A stretch of DNA of 41,431 nt, from NCBI RefSeq assembly GCF_000158815.1, contig NZ_GG657738.1, positions 5,566,210 to 5,607,640 of the forward strand, read 5' to 3'. The position numbers and the translations under genes are program-made. The notes below the pieces were generated by a model that had not been told where the DNA came from, made no database searches, and saw nothing but the letters and a program-made list of their open reading frames with translations. Numbering within the stretch: position 1 is the stretch's first letter; the number at the start of each line of letters is the position of its first letter. Source of the DNA: Micromonospora sp. ATCC 39149 (GTDB lineage: Bacteria > Actinomycetota > Actinomycetes > Mycobacteriales > Micromonosporaceae). Below, one piece after another: positions 34,159 through 41,431 of this stretch.

Positions 34159-35484
34159 GTGTATCGCAGGATAGGGATCGTCGGCCTCGGCTACGTCGGG
34201 CTGACGCTGGCCGCCGCGCTGGCGCGCAAGGGGTTCGAGGTTCACGGGGTGGACGCGAACCCGGAGGTGCGAGCGGCGTTGCGCGACGGCCGCCCGCACA
34301 TCTTCGAGCCGGGCATCGCCGAGGTGTTTGCCGAGCATGCCGGCCGATCGGTGTTCGTCGACGACAGACTGCCGGCGGACCTCGACGCGGTGGTGCTCAG
34401 CGTCTCCACGCCGGTGGACGAGCGGTCCCGACGGCCCGAACTGACCAACCTCGCGGCGGCGGCCGGACAGGTGGCCCGCTGGTGCGGCCCGCAAACCCTG
34501 GTGGTCGTCCGCAGCACCGTCCCCGTCGGGACGAGCCGGCGGGTGGTGCTGCCGGCGCTGACCGGGGCGTGGGGGCGGGCGCTGCTGGTGATGGCGCCGG
34601 AACGGACCATCCAGGGGCAGGCGTTGCGGGAACTGGTCGAGCTGCCCCAGGTCGTCGGCGGCCTGGACGACGAGAGCCTCCACGCCGGGCTGGAGCTGTT
34701 CGGCGGGCTCGCCCGGCAGACCGTCCCGGTGTCCAGTCTGGAGGCCGCCGAACTGGTCAAGCTCTCGAACAACTGCCACACCGACCTGATCTACTCGTTC
34801 GGCAACGAGGTGGCGTTGATCGCCGAGCGGCACGGCCTAGACCCGCTTGAGGTGATCCGGGCCGCCAATCTCGACTATCCCCGGCCGGACCTGAGCCGGC
34901 CCGGGTACGTCGGCGGCGGCTGCCTGTCGAAGGATCCGTACCTGATGGTGTCCAGCGCCGGTGACGACGGCGCCTTCCTGGTCGGGGCGGCCCGGCGGCT
35001 CAACGAGCACCTGCCGGTGCACGTCGCCGAGACCGTCGTGGAGTTGATCCGGCAGCGGCGCGGCGACACCACCGGTGCCCGGCTGGCCGTGCTGGGCTGG
35101 GCGTACAAGGGTTGGCCCCCCACCGACGACATGCGGGGCACGCCCATCGCCGCGATGATGCCGGTCTTCCAGGCGGCCGGGCTGGTCGTGCTCGGTCACG
35201 ACCCGATGGTGCCCGGCCAGGTGATCCGGGCCTACGGCGGCGAGCCGACCAGCCTGGACAAGGCGTTCAGCGACAGCGACGCGGTGCTCGTGGTCAACGA
35301 CCACCCCGACTACCGGGCGCTGGAGGTCGGCGGGCTGCTCGCAGCCGGCGGGGCGGGCATCGTCTACGACTCCTGGCGGATCCTCGACGAGGCTGCGGTG
35401 ACCGCCGCCGGCGCGCGGTACGCCGGCATCGGGTACCTTCCCGCGCCGCGCGCCGCCGCCCCCACCGGCCGGGTGACGGCGTGA
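34159..35484 (+). CDS. UDP-sugar 6-dehydrogenase (UDP-Glc/UDP-ManNAc dehydrogenase family)
   Basis: 441 residues from GTG 34159 with GAGGGGAAG upstream. 'RIGIVGLGYVGLTLAAALAR' is the NAD loop; 'SVSTPVDERSRRPELTNL' and 'VVVRSTVPVGTSRRVVLP' are typical; 'EAAELVKLSNNCHTDLIYSF' carries the catalytic Lys/Asn; the nucleophile Cys255 is in 'YVGGGCLSKDPYLM'; the C-terminal domain has 'VLGWAYKGWPPTDDMRGTP'. The active-site string differs from the GGSCFPKD of UDP-glucose dehydrogenases and is nearer to the WecC-like group (CxxxDP), so the substrate may be an N-acetylated UDP-sugar. The product would be a uronic acid. The next gene, an SDR, overlaps it and could decarboxylate or epimerise the product. 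Confidence 0.9.
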   Translation: MYRRIGIVGLGYVGLTLAAALARKGFEVHGVDANPEVRAALRDGRPHIFEPGIAEVFAEHAGRSVFVDDRLPADLDAVVLSVSTPVDERSRRPELTNLAAAAGQVARWCGPQTLVVVRSTVPVGTSRRVVLPALTGAWGRALLVMAPERTIQGQALRELVELPQVVGGLDDESLHAGLELFGGLARQTVPVSSLEAAELVKLSNNCHTDLIYSFGNEVALIAERHGLDPLEVIRAANLDYPRPDLSRPGYVGGGCLSKDPYLMVSSAGDDGAFLVGAARRLNEHLPVHVAETVVELIRQRRGDTTGARLAVLGWAYKGWPPTDDMRGTPIAAMMPVFQAAGLVVLGHDPMVPGQVIRAYGGEPTSLDKAFSDSDAVLVVNDHPDYRALEVGGLLAAGGAGIVYDSWRILDEAAVTAAGARYAGIGYLPAPRAAAPTGRVTA

Positions 35485-36470
35485 CGCGGGCACTCGTCCT
35501 CGGCGGTGCCGGCTTCATCGGCGTGCACCTGACCGAGCGACTGCTTGCCGACGGGTACCGGGTGGTCGTCGTCGACGACTTCTCCCGGGGCCGCGACGAC
35601 GAGCGCCTCGGCGCGCTGCGTGCCGACCCGGCCGTCGAGGTCGTCTCGGCGGACCTGACCCGGCCGCGGGCGTGGGCGGCGCTGCCGCGTGGCTGCGACG
35701 AGATCTACCTGCTCGCCGCCGTGGTCGGGGTGCGCAACGTCGAGGCCGATCCGGCGCGGGTGATCCGGGTCAACACTCTGACGGCGCTGCACCTGCTGGA
35801 CTGGGTCGAGCCCGGCGACCGGGTCTTCTTCAGCTCCACCAGCGAGGTGTACGCCGGTGGCGTCGACGCCCGCGTCGTGCCGGTGCCGACCGCCGAGGAC
35901 GTCCCCGTCATGATCACCGACGTCACGTCGCCCCGGTTCTCGTACGCCATCAGCAAGCTGCTCGGCGAGGCCGCCTTCGTGCACGCCGCCCGCGCCCGGC
36001 GGTGCGCCGCCACGGTCGGGCGCTTCCACAACGTGTACGGCCCGAGGATGGGCACGGACCACGTCATCCCGGAGATGTCGCTGCGCGCCCTCGACGGGGA
36101 GGACCCGTTCCGGGTGTGGGGCGCCGACCAGTACCGCGCGTTCTGCCATGTCGACGACGCGGTCGAGGCGGTGCTGCGGCTCATGCGCTGCCCGGCCGCG
36201 GCCGGCGAGATCGTGCACATCGGCAACGACGCCGAGCAGACCAACATCGGCGACCTGGCCAAGCTGGTGCTGCGGGTCGCCGACGCGGCACCGGCCCTGC
36301 AACCGATGCCCGCGCCGCCCGGGTCGGTGCACCGCCGCTGCCCGGACCTGGCGACGCTGCGCCGGCTGACCGGCTTCGAGCCGACGGTGCCGCTGGAGGA
36401 CGGGGTCCGCCGGACCTTCGACTGGTACCGCGCGTGGCGTGCCGGCACGGCGGGCAGCCGCCACTGGTGA
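35481..36470 (+). CDS. NAD-dependent epimerase/decarboxylase (extended SDR)
   Basis: 329 residues from GTG 35481, overlapping the stop of the dehydrogenase. 'ALVLGGAGFIGVHLTERLLA', 'VVVVDDFSRGRDDE', 'VFFSSTSEVYAGGV', catalytic Y155-x-x-x-K159 in 'FSYAISKLLGEAAFV', 'GRFHNVYGPRMGTDHVIPEM' and 'WGADQYRAFCHVDDAVEAV'. The pattern is that of UDP-glucuronate decarboxylase and 4-epimerase-like enzymes, and the neighbour makes a UDP-uronate, so action on that product is likely (inference). A strong terminator hairpin follows 11 nt after the stop. Confidence 0.85.
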   Translation: MTRALVLGGAGFIGVHLTERLLADGYRVVVVDDFSRGRDDERLGALRADPAVEVVSADLTRPRAWAALPRGCDEIYLLAAVVGVRNVEADPARVIRVNTLTALHLLDWVEPGDRVFFSSTSEVYAGGVDARVVPVPTAEDVPVMITDVTSPRFSYAISKLLGEAAFVHAARARRCAATVGRFHNVYGPRMGTDHVIPEMSLRALDGEDPFRVWGADQYRAFCHVDDAVEAVLRLMRCPAAAGEIVHIGNDAEQTNIGDLAKLVLRVADAAPALQPMPAPPGSVHRRCPDLATLRRLTGFEPTVPLEDGVRRTFDWYRAWRAGTAGSRHW

Positions 36471-36481
36471 AGTGCGGGTTG

Positions 36482-36516
36482 GTGGCGGTGGCGGGAGCGG
36501 TCGGCTCCCGCCACCG
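36482..36516. terminator. Terminator between convergent polysaccharide units
   Basis: A perfect 15-bp stem (36482-36496 with 36502-36516) with a GGTCG loop follows the SDR stop at 36470. A short GTTTCG comes after it. The opposite unit ends at 36598, so it may act mainly on the plus-strand transcript. Confidence 0.75.
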
Positions 36517-36597
36517 CCGCGTTTCGTGACCGGGTGGGGGCCGCCGACGATCGGACGCGCCGGCGGTGCGGTCCACCGGCGCGCGGAGGCGGAGGGC

Positions 36598-37782
36598 TCA
36601 CCGCCGGTCCGTGGCCTCGCGGACCGACTGGTAGAAGGCGTGCCGCCGGGGCTCCAGAAAGTCCCGGGAGTAGTGCCGGGCCCGGGCCAGGTTGCGGGCC
36701 GAGGCGACCGTCATCCGATCCGGGTCGGCCAGCATCCCGGCGATCGCCCCCGCAAGCGCGTCGGGATCGTCGGGGCGGACCAGGTCCTCGCGGGACAGCA
36801 GCTCCGGGATTCCGCCGACGGCCGTGCCGATCGCCGGAAGCGCGCGGGCCATCGCCTCGATCAGCGCGCGGGGAAGCCCCTCGGTCCGCGACGGCATGAC
36901 CGCCAGGTCAGCCGCGTCGAGGCGGGCACGCAGCGGCGCACCCGGCGCCACCCAGCCGGCGAACGTCACCCGGTCCGCGACGCCCCGCGCCTCGGCCAGG
37001 CCCTTCAGGTGCCCGGCGAACCGCCCGTCACCGGCGTGGACGAGCCGGACGTCGACCCCGGAGGACACCAGCACCGCCACCGCCTCGACGAGGGTGTCGA
37101 CGCCCTTGTAGAGCTGGTCCAGCGTACCGATCGAGATGAGCGTGTGCCCACGCTTGGAGTTGGCCCGGACGACACGCGGGCCGGGGGCGAACGCCTCGGG
37201 CGGCAGGTCGATGCTCGACACGTTGGCCGTCGGGGCGTGCGGGGCCGCCGGGTAGCGGGCCTGGAGGTAGTCCGCGGTCACGTAGGAGACGGCGACCGCC
37301 GAGCCGCACTCCCGGCGCAGCCGGGTGGCGAAGCGCTGGCGCAGCAGGGGCCGCAGCGGATGGCGGACCACCCCCGGCGCGAGCACGTCGTACGGATCGC
37401 CCACCACCTCCAGGGCGTACGGCAGGCCGTGCCGGCGGCGGACGCCGGCCAGCAGGGAGCCGAGTGCGGAGGGCACGCGCAGGATCACCGCGTCGTCGCG
37501 TCCGGCCGCGGTCGCCATGGCGCGGCCGATGGGCACCCGCTGGCGCAGGTACTGCTGCGGCCCGACGTAGTGCGGCACCGGGTGCACCGTGACCCCGGGG
37601 CCGTCCACCCGCAGCGCCGTCTTCGGCACCTGGGGCGCTGCGGCGACCCGGGCCACCACGCGTACCTCGTCGAAGGCCGTGAGGTAGCGCCGCCAGACGT
37701 CGTAGCCGTGCGCGTGAGTGGTCCAGACCCGACCGTCGGGCGTCATGGCGTAGCGGTACTCGGTGGTGACGACGACCCTCAC
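36598..37782 (-). CDS. GT4-type glycosyltransferase
   Basis: 394 residues from a GTG at 37782 that overlaps the TGA of the upstream acyltransferase gene (GTGA). It has a GT4 C-terminal domain: 'LISIGTLDQLYKGVDTLVEA', 'VDVRLVHAGDGRFAGHLKGL', 'VTFAGWVAPGAPLRARLDAA', 'VMPSRTEGLPRALIEAMARA' with the conserved Glu, and 'VGGIPELLSREDLVRPDD'. The N-terminal half starts 'VVVTTEYRYAMTPDGRVWTT'. It is likely to add the second sugar to the primer made by the phosphoglycosyltransferase two genes upstream. It is the last gene of a three-gene unit running from about 39061 to 36598. Confidence 0.9.
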   Translation of the reverse strand: MRVVVTTEYRYAMTPDGRVWTTHAHGYDVWRRYLTAFDEVRVVARVAAAPQVPKTALRVDGPGVTVHPVPHYVGPQQYLRQRVPIGRAMATAAGRDDAVILRVPSALGSLLAGVRRRHGLPYALEVVGDPYDVLAPGVVRHPLRPLLRQRFATRLRRECGSAVAVSYVTADYLQARYPAAPHAPTANVSSIDLPPEAFAPGPRVVRANSKRGHTLISIGTLDQLYKGVDTLVEAVAVLVSSGVDVRLVHAGDGRFAGHLKGLAEARGVADRVTFAGWVAPGAPLRARLDAADLAVMPSRTEGLPRALIEAMARALPAIGTAVGGIPELLSREDLVRPDDPDALAGAIAGMLADPDRMTVASARNLARARHYSRDFLEPRRHAFYQSVREATDRR

Positions 37783-38423
37783 CTCGCCGGCACCCCCTTC
37801 ACCACCACGCCGGCCGGCACGTCGCGCACCACGCAGGCCGCCGCGCCGACCGTCGCGCCAGCGCCCACGCGGCGTCCCTCCAGGACCACCGCGCCCGCCC
37901 CGATCAGCACCTCCGCGTCGAGCCGGCAGTCGCCGGAGACGGCGGCCAGCGGATTGACCGAGACGTGGTCGCCGAAGACGCAGTCGTGGCCCACCGTCAC
38001 GTTCTGGTTCAGGTGTACGTGCCGGCCGAGGTCCACGTTGGTGGTCACCCGGGCACCGGCGAACAGCACCGTTCCCTCGCCGACACGCGCGTCCGGGCCG
38101 AGGGTGGCATCCGGATGGACCAGCACCGCCGCCGGCAGCCCGTACGAGTCGATCCGGTGGGCAACCCGCCCGCGCGCCCGTGGGTCGCCGATGCCGACCA
38201 CGACGTGCGCGCCCCCGGCGTCGGCCAGGGTCGACACCGGGCCGAGCCACGGCACGCCGAGCCGCTGCACCCGCTTGCGGTTCTCCTCCGCCGGGTTGTC
38301 GTCGACGAACCCCCGGACGTGCCAGACGGGGCCGCCGGGTGCCGCGTCGTTGACCGCCCGGACGATGCCTAGGATCTCCCGGCCGTGGCCGCCGCACCCG
38401 ACGATCACCAGTTCCGGGCTCAC
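37779..38423 (-). CDS. PglD-like sugar O/N-acyltransferase
   Basis: 214 residues from a GTG at 38423 that overlaps the stop of the upstream gene. N-terminal nucleotide-sugar-binding fold ('LVIVGCGGHGREILGIVRAV'), a middle part with 'HVVVGIGDPRARGRVAHRI', then a left-handed beta-helix of hexapeptide repeats: 'HVHLNQNVTVGHDCVFGDHV' (the general-base His lies here), 'NPLAAVSGDCRLDAEVLIGA', 'VGAAACVVRDVPAGVVVKGV'. This is the NeuD/PglD/VioB group, acetylating amino or hydroxyl groups of UDP-sugars or repeat-unit sugars. Its tight pairing with a PglC-like transferase repeats the PglC-PglD pairing of Campylobacter, but no bacillosamine aminotransferase is present. Confidence 0.88.
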   Translation of the reverse strand: MSPELVIVGCGGHGREILGIVRAVNDAAPGGPVWHVRGFVDDNPAEENRKRVQRLGVPWLGPVSTLADAGGAHVVVGIGDPRARGRVAHRIDSYGLPAAVLVHPDATLGPDARVGEGTVLFAGARVTTNVDLGRHVHLNQNVTVGHDCVFGDHVSVNPLAAVSGDCRLDAEVLIGAGAVVLEGRRVGAGATVGAAACVVRDVPAGVVVKGVPAR

Positions 38424-39061
38424 CGGGCCGGCTCCCTCACACGGTCGGGCACCGGTACGCCCCGGTACTCGTGGGCGGTCGCGCTGCCGGGTGCCGTGAT
38501 GCCGTCCCGGCGGAGGACGGTGACCACCGTCCAGGCGAGGATGCGCAGGTCCAACAGGAGGCTGCGGTGGTCGACGTACCAGACGTCGAGTACGAAGCGT
38601 TCCTCCCAGCCGAGAGCGTTGCGTCCGCGTACCTGTTGCAGGCCGGTGACGCCCGGACGGACCTCGTGCCGGCGGAACTGCTCGGCGGTGTAGCGCTGCA
38701 CGTACTGGGGGAGCAGGGGACGCGGCCCGACGAGGCTCATCTCGCCCCGCAGCACGTTCCACAGCGAGGGAAGCTCGTCCAGGCTCGTGGCCCGCAGCCA
38801 ACGGCCCAGCGGGGTGATCCGCGCGGCGTCGTGGGCGGGGGACAGCGGGTCGCCCTCGGCCCGCATGGACCGGAACTTGACCAGTTCGAACAGCTCGCCG
38901 TGCAGCCCGGGGCGGGGCTGGCGGAACAGGACCGGTCGGCCCATGGTCAGGGCGATGGCGAGGGCGGTCGCCGCCATCACCGGGGCGGCCAGGACGAGCA
39001 CCAGGGCCGCTACCGTCACGTCGAGAAAGCGCTTGATCCGCTCGTAGCGGTATTGGTTCAT
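38420..39061 (-). CDS. Initiating monotopic phosphoglycosyltransferase (PglC-like)
   Basis: 213 residues from the ATG at 39061 (GGGAG upstream). Short PglC/WcaJ-C-terminal form: 'RIKRFLDVTVAALVLVLAAP' is the re-entrant membrane helix with the basic pre-helix, then 'PVLFRQPRPGLHGELFELVK', 'FRSMRAEGD' and 'TSLDELPSLWNVLRGEMSLV', followed by GPRPLLPQYV and 'RPGVTGLQQVRGRN'. It transfers a phospho-sugar from UDP-sugar to polyprenyl phosphate and so starts the repeat unit. A much longer minus-strand frame exists upstream but has no family resemblance. The ATG overlaps the TGA of a small upstream open frame with its own strong ribosome binding site. Confidence 0.93.
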   Translation of the reverse strand: MNQYRYERIKRFLDVTVAALVLVLAAPVMAATALAIALTMGRPVLFRQPRPGLHGELFELVKFRSMRAEGDPLSPAHDAARITPLGRWLRATSLDELPSLWNVLRGEMSLVGPRPLLPQYVQRYTAEQFRRHEVRPGVTGLQQVRGRNALGWEERFVLDVWYVDHRSLLLDLRILAWTVVTVLRRDGITAPGSATAHEYRGVPVPDRVREPAR

Positions 39062-39144
39062 CCCCGTTCTCCCAGGAATTCTTCGCACGCCCTGAAGGAG
39101 AAGGACGTGGCGCGAGGCCGGGCTGCGGGACGGTGAGCGCTCAT
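39058..39144 (-). CDS. Possible 28-residue leader peptide coupled to the phosphoglycosyltransferase
   Basis: ATG at 39144 has CAGGAG 8 nt upstream, a better site than that of the enzyme itself. The peptide (MSAHRPAARPRA... ending GERG) stops at TGA 39058-39060, overlapping the enzyme's ATG (ATGA). Upstream (39150-39215) is the only strongly A/T-rich stretch near, so transcription probably begins there. It may be a leader for translational coupling or a real small protein; no hydrophobic segment is present. Confidence 0.45.
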   Translation of the reverse strand: MSAHRPAARPRATSFSFRACEEFLGERG

Positions 39145-39513
39145 GGTGGACTCCTGTGGGGGATTCATACGGTATTCCACTTTTATCAGCTTTGATCACA
39201 ATAGAAGGCCCAATGGCCAAAGTGGTCGCGACGGCGGTGCTTCGACGGGCGGCGTCGGGCGCGAGCGCCTCAGCGCTCGGCGGGCAGGCCCGCCGGCGTG
39301 GCGGAGCCGGCACCGAGGTGGCGCAGCAAGCGGTGGAGGATGGCCGACGGCGCGGGGACCGACATGGGGCCGTCACGCGTGATCCCCATCCGACTAACCC
39401 CGTGCGACGTGCCGCGTTACGGCCCACGGCCGGCGGCGGCCCGGGGAACACCGAACGGGTATATGGTGCTGCGGCGGGGCGTCCGGCCCGGCCCACCTCC
39501 TGGGGAGCGAGCT
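39145..39513. promoter_or_regulatory. Divergent intergenic region, 369 nt
   Basis: No convincing gene. The stretch 39160-39215 is A/T-rich for this genome (TTCATACGGTATTCCACTTT, then TTATCAGCTTTGATCACAAT) and is the likely promoter of the PglC-like unit on the minus strand. The rest (39220-39460) is GC-rich and open in several frames but without family-like sequence or a good start. A GTATATGG element lies at 39459-39466, 48 nt before the DUF389 start, and may be its -10 region. Confidence 0.4.
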
Positions 39514-40479
39514 GTGCTGCATCTGCGGGTGATCGCGCCGCCGGACCAGTCGTCGGCAGTGGTGGATCTGCTCGGCGGGGACCCCGGCGTGACCCACCTG
39601 GTGGTCCTGCCCGGCGCGGCCCGCCTGCCCCGGGGCGATCTCGTTCTCTGCGACGTGGTCCGCGAGCGGGCCGACGCCATCCTGCACGACCTGCAACGAC
39701 TCGGCGTCGAGGCACACGGCGGCATCGCCGCCGACGACGTGGAGCTGACGCTGTCCGCCGCTGCCGACCGGGCCGCCAAGGAGGTGCCGGGCAGCGGCGC
39801 GGACGCGGTCGTCTGGGACGAGGTCGCCGCCAAGACCGGCGAGCAGACCGAACTCTCCGCGACGTATCTGGTGCTGATCGTGGTGGCCACCATGATCGCC
39901 GGCATCGGTGTGCTGCTCGACCAGCCGATCCTGATCGTCGGCGCGATGGTGGTCGGCCCCGAGTTCGGCCCGCTCGCCGCCCTCTGCGTGGCGTTGCTGC
40001 GCCGCAGGCCCGCGATCATCGGCCGCTCGGTGCAGGCCCTCGCGGTGGGCTTCCTGGCCGCGATGCTGGCCACCGTGCTGAGCACCTGGGCACTGACCGC
40101 CGCCGGCCTGGTGAACCGTGGGATGCTGCTGGCCGACCGGCCGCTGACCGACTTCATCTGGCGGCCCGACGCGCTGTCCTGGGTGGTCGGCCTGCTGGCC
40201 GGCGTGGCCGGGATGCTCTCGCTGACCTCGAAGAAGTCCGGCTCGCTCGTCGGCGTGCTGATCTCGGTCACCACCGTTCCGGCCGCCGCGAACGTCGCGG
40301 TCGCCGTCGCCTACGGGGTGTGGCAGGAGGCGGCCGGATCCGCGCTCCAACTGGTGATCAACCTGTGCGCGATCGTGCTGTCCGGCCTGGCGACCCTCGC
40401 CGTACAGCAGCTTTCGTGGTGGCGCTTGTCCCGGCGGTTCCGCCGCCGGACGGCCCGGGCGGACGGGGCTGGCCGCTGA
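39514..40479 (+). CDS. DUF389 family membrane protein
   Basis: 321 residues from GTG 39514, with GGGGAG about 8 nt upstream; an in-frame ATG at 39463 would add 17 residues. N-terminal cytoplasmic alpha/beta domain (about 1-105: 'LHLRVIAPPDQSSAVVDLLG', 'RADAILHDLQRLGVEAHGGI'), then 'ELSATYLVLIVVATMIAGIG' and five to six helices with 'ILIVGAMVVGPEFGPLAALC', the hallmark of DUF389/TIGR00341 proteins. The function of the family is not established; a transport or lipid role has been guessed. It ends in a basic Arg-rich tail. Not obviously part of the polysaccharide unit. Confidence 0.85.
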   Translation: MLHLRVIAPPDQSSAVVDLLGGDPGVTHLVVLPGAARLPRGDLVLCDVVRERADAILHDLQRLGVEAHGGIAADDVELTLSAAADRAAKEVPGSGADAVVWDEVAAKTGEQTELSATYLVLIVVATMIAGIGVLLDQPILIVGAMVVGPEFGPLAALCVALLRRRPAIIGRSVQALAVGFLAAMLATVLSTWALTAAGLVNRGMLLADRPLTDFIWRPDALSWVVGLLAGVAGMLSLTSKKSGSLVGVLISVTTVPAAANVAVAVAYGVWQEAAGSALQLVINLCAIVLSGLATLAVQQLSWWRLSRRFRRRTARADGAGR

Positions 40480-40568
40480 CCACGGGGCGGCGCGACCGCC
40501 CGGTGAGCCCGGGGCTACAGCCCCCGTCGGCCGGCATCGGCCCCCGCGTCAGCAAGCGATCGACCCTC

Positions 40569-40584
40569 GCCGGCCCGGGCCGGC
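40569..40584. terminator. Palindrome between convergent genes
   Basis: A perfect 16-bp palindrome (GCCGGCCCGGGCCGGC) lies between the DUF389 stop (40479) and the stop of the minus-strand hypothetical gene (40591). Its 12-base right part recurs at 40594-40605, inside the end of that gene. A GGGGCT-ACA-AGCCCC-like hairpin also lies at about 40512-40526. Together they should stop transcription from both sides. Confidence 0.5.
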
Positions 40585-40590
40585 GCCCCG

Positions 40591-41025
40591 TCAGCCCGGG
40601 CCGGCACCCTCGTCCAGCAGCCGGGCGAGCAGGTCACGCAGCGGGATCGACTCGCCGTCGCGCCCGCCCTCGCCGACGATCAGGGGAGCGGGGGAGGGCG
40701 GCGGATCGGCCCCGAGGACCAGGGCGCGCAGGCTCGCGGGGACGGTCAGCAGATACCACCGCCCGGCGGTGTCCACCGCCCGGGTGCGGGCCCGGTCGAC
40801 GTACCAGCCGGTGAGCTGGGTGCGGTAGCGGCCCCGGCCGTCGTACGACCGGGCGTGCAGCCGGGTCGTCGGGAGACCGCGTCGAGTCGCCTCGGCCACG
40901 AACCATGCCACGATCTGCGCCGCCCCGGCCTGCTCGGCCGCCCGCCGCCGCCCGTCCGCCTCGGCGTGCGCGCGGACCGCCCGCCGCTGCCGCTCCCGCC
41001 ATGCGAGGCCGTCGTCCTCACCCAC
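40591..41025 (-). CDS. Hypothetical protein, charged, no membrane segment
   Basis: 144 residues from GTG 41025; the frame is open up to 41151, and the true start is uncertain because no strong ribosome binding site is seen. The N-terminal ~45 residues are Arg/Ala/Glu-rich and helical ('LAWRERQRRAVRAHAEADGR'). The middle has a compact alpha/beta look ('AAQIVAWFVAEATRRGLPTT', 'GRYRTQLTGWYVDRARTRAV', 'RWYLLTVPASLRALVLGADP'). The C-terminus is 'IPLRDLLARLLDEGAGPG'. I do not recognise a named family. It looks like an ordinary cytoplasmic actinomycete protein and is convergent with the DUF389 gene. Confidence 0.6.
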   Translation of the reverse strand: MGEDDGLAWRERQRRAVRAHAEADGRRRAAEQAGAAQIVAWFVAEATRRGLPTTRLHARSYDGRGRYRTQLTGWYVDRARTRAVDTAGRWYLLTVPASLRALVLGADPPPSPAPLIVGEGGRDGESIPLRDLLARLLDEGAGPG

Positions 41026-41171
41026 CCGAGCGACGGTACGCGACCCGCGCGCCTCCTCGCGGCCACGGTCCCGGGTGCGCGGCGCGACCGCGTACCCGGG
41101 AAGCCATCCGTCCGGTGCTGCCGGGGCGGGAACGGGTGCCGGGGGCCCCACGGCACCCGTTTTCGCGTCGG

Positions 41172-41431
41172 TCAGGCCAGCCCGGCGCGGCGCAGCGCCT
41201 CGGCCATCGCGTCGTTGACCGGCGCGGGAGCCCCGCCGCCCCGGCCCTGCCGCTGCTGCGGCCCGCCGCGCCCCTGCCCGTCCCGCGAACCGCCGCGCCC
41301 CTGGCCGCCGGTCTGGCCTGCCCGCGCGCCGCCGCGCCCGCCGGGTTGCTCACCCCGGGGCCCGCCGCGCTCGCGCCGCCCGCCCTCACGCGCCGCCGCG
41401 CCCACTCTCGGGGCCACCCCGCCCGGCCTCG
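41172..41431 (-). CDS. Gly/Arg-rich C-terminus of a gene entering from the right edge
   Basis: The frame is open to the window edge and ends at TGA 41172-41174. The visible ~85 residues are a low-complexity tail of RGG, GRGG and QGRGG repeats, then 'APAPVNDAMAEALRRAGLA' as a short structured end. RGG-rich tails are common in actinobacterial RNA-binding proteins and helicases, but the main domain lies outside the window, so no function is claimed. Confidence 0.65.
   Translation of the reverse strand, partial: RPGGVAPRVGAAAREGGRRERGGPRGEQPGGRGGARAGQTGGQGRGGSRDGQGRGGPQQRQGRGGGAPAPVNDAMAEALRRAGLA

Noticed and set aside
34159..35484. Loss of the catalytic Cys in the UDP-sugar dehydrogenase
   Set aside because: The usual FGGSCFPKD string is absent, but Cys255 in GGGCLSKDPY aligns with the nucleophile, so the site is intact.
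22335..39061. Natural-product (antibiotic) biosynthetic cluster
   Set aside because: There is no PKS, NRPS, or deoxysugar aminotransferase/methyltransferase; Wzx, Wzy-like and PglC-like genes point to a surface polysaccharide.
38420..39715. Extension of the PglC-like frame to 431 codons, as a WcaJ-like protein with N-terminal helices
   Set aside because: The extra N-terminal part has no membrane helices or CoA-binding-like domain; the ATG at 39061 with GGGAG and the short PglC length fit better.
39156..40814. Plus-strand frame of 552 codons over the DUF389 gene
   Set aside because: Out of frame with DUF389; Arg/Gly/Pro-rich without structure.

Overview
The window is very GC-rich and reads as the chromosome of an actinomycete, most likely a member of the Micromonosporaceae. 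This rests on codon use dominated by G/C third positions, many GTG starts, ATGA/GTGA overlaps between successive genes, the actinobacterial GlgE-type alpha-glucan pathway, RHS proteins of the secreted actinobacterial type, and a short dispersed-type repeat at 17891-17938 that I remember from Micromonospora-like genomes (memory, not a search). The genus is an inference.

Layout. (1) 1-10.5 kb: a secretion and conflict island. A truncated secreted protein (minus strand) diverges from a 2135-residue secreted RHS/YD-repeat protein. The RHS core ends at a DPTG motif (6712-6723), after which base composition becomes visibly more A/T-rich. A unique 235-residue C-terminal region follows, then a string of small membrane or surface proteins. 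These come as two paralogous pairs: three-helix proteins at 7432 and 9132, and one-anchor beta-type proteins at 7835 and 8419. After them come a larger membrane protein, a beheaded XRE-type regulator (10427-10543) and possible coding debris. This looks like a polymorphic toxin locus with duplicated immunity candidates and is the least described part of the window.

(2) 10.6-22.2 kb: alpha-glucan metabolism. glgE-glgB (minus), the divergent pair glgA(glgM)/glgC, and pgm together give glucose-1-P -> ADP-glucose -> maltose-1-phosphate -> linear alpha-1,4-glucan -> branched glucan. Between them sit a sulfotransferase-fold protein, a DNA-binding-only GntR regulator, a small one-helix protein and an XRE regulator with a long C-terminal region. 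glgE, glgA and glgC each have a TANNNT hexamer 6-7 nt before the start codon and little or no Shine-Dalgarno sequence, suggesting leaderless mRNAs.

(3) 22.3-39.1 kb: a Wzx/Wzy-type surface polysaccharide cluster. It encodes a PglC-like initiating phosphoglycosyltransferase with a PglD-like acyltransferase, three GT4 glycosyltransferases, a Wzx flippase, a Wzy-like polymerase, the complete UDP-L-FucNAc route (CapE, CapF, CapG homologues), a nucleotidyltransferase, three further extended SDR enzymes and a UDP-sugar dehydrogenase. Several short transcription units are separated by strong hairpins, including a perfect 36-bp palindrome that contains the stop codons of two convergent genes. No Wzz/Wzc length regulator or ligase is visible.

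(4) 39.1-41.4 kb: a DUF389 membrane protein, a conserved-looking hypothetical protein and the Gly/Arg-rich C-terminus of a gene that enters from the right edge. I saw no rRNA, tRNA, CRISPR array, transposase or integrase in the window.
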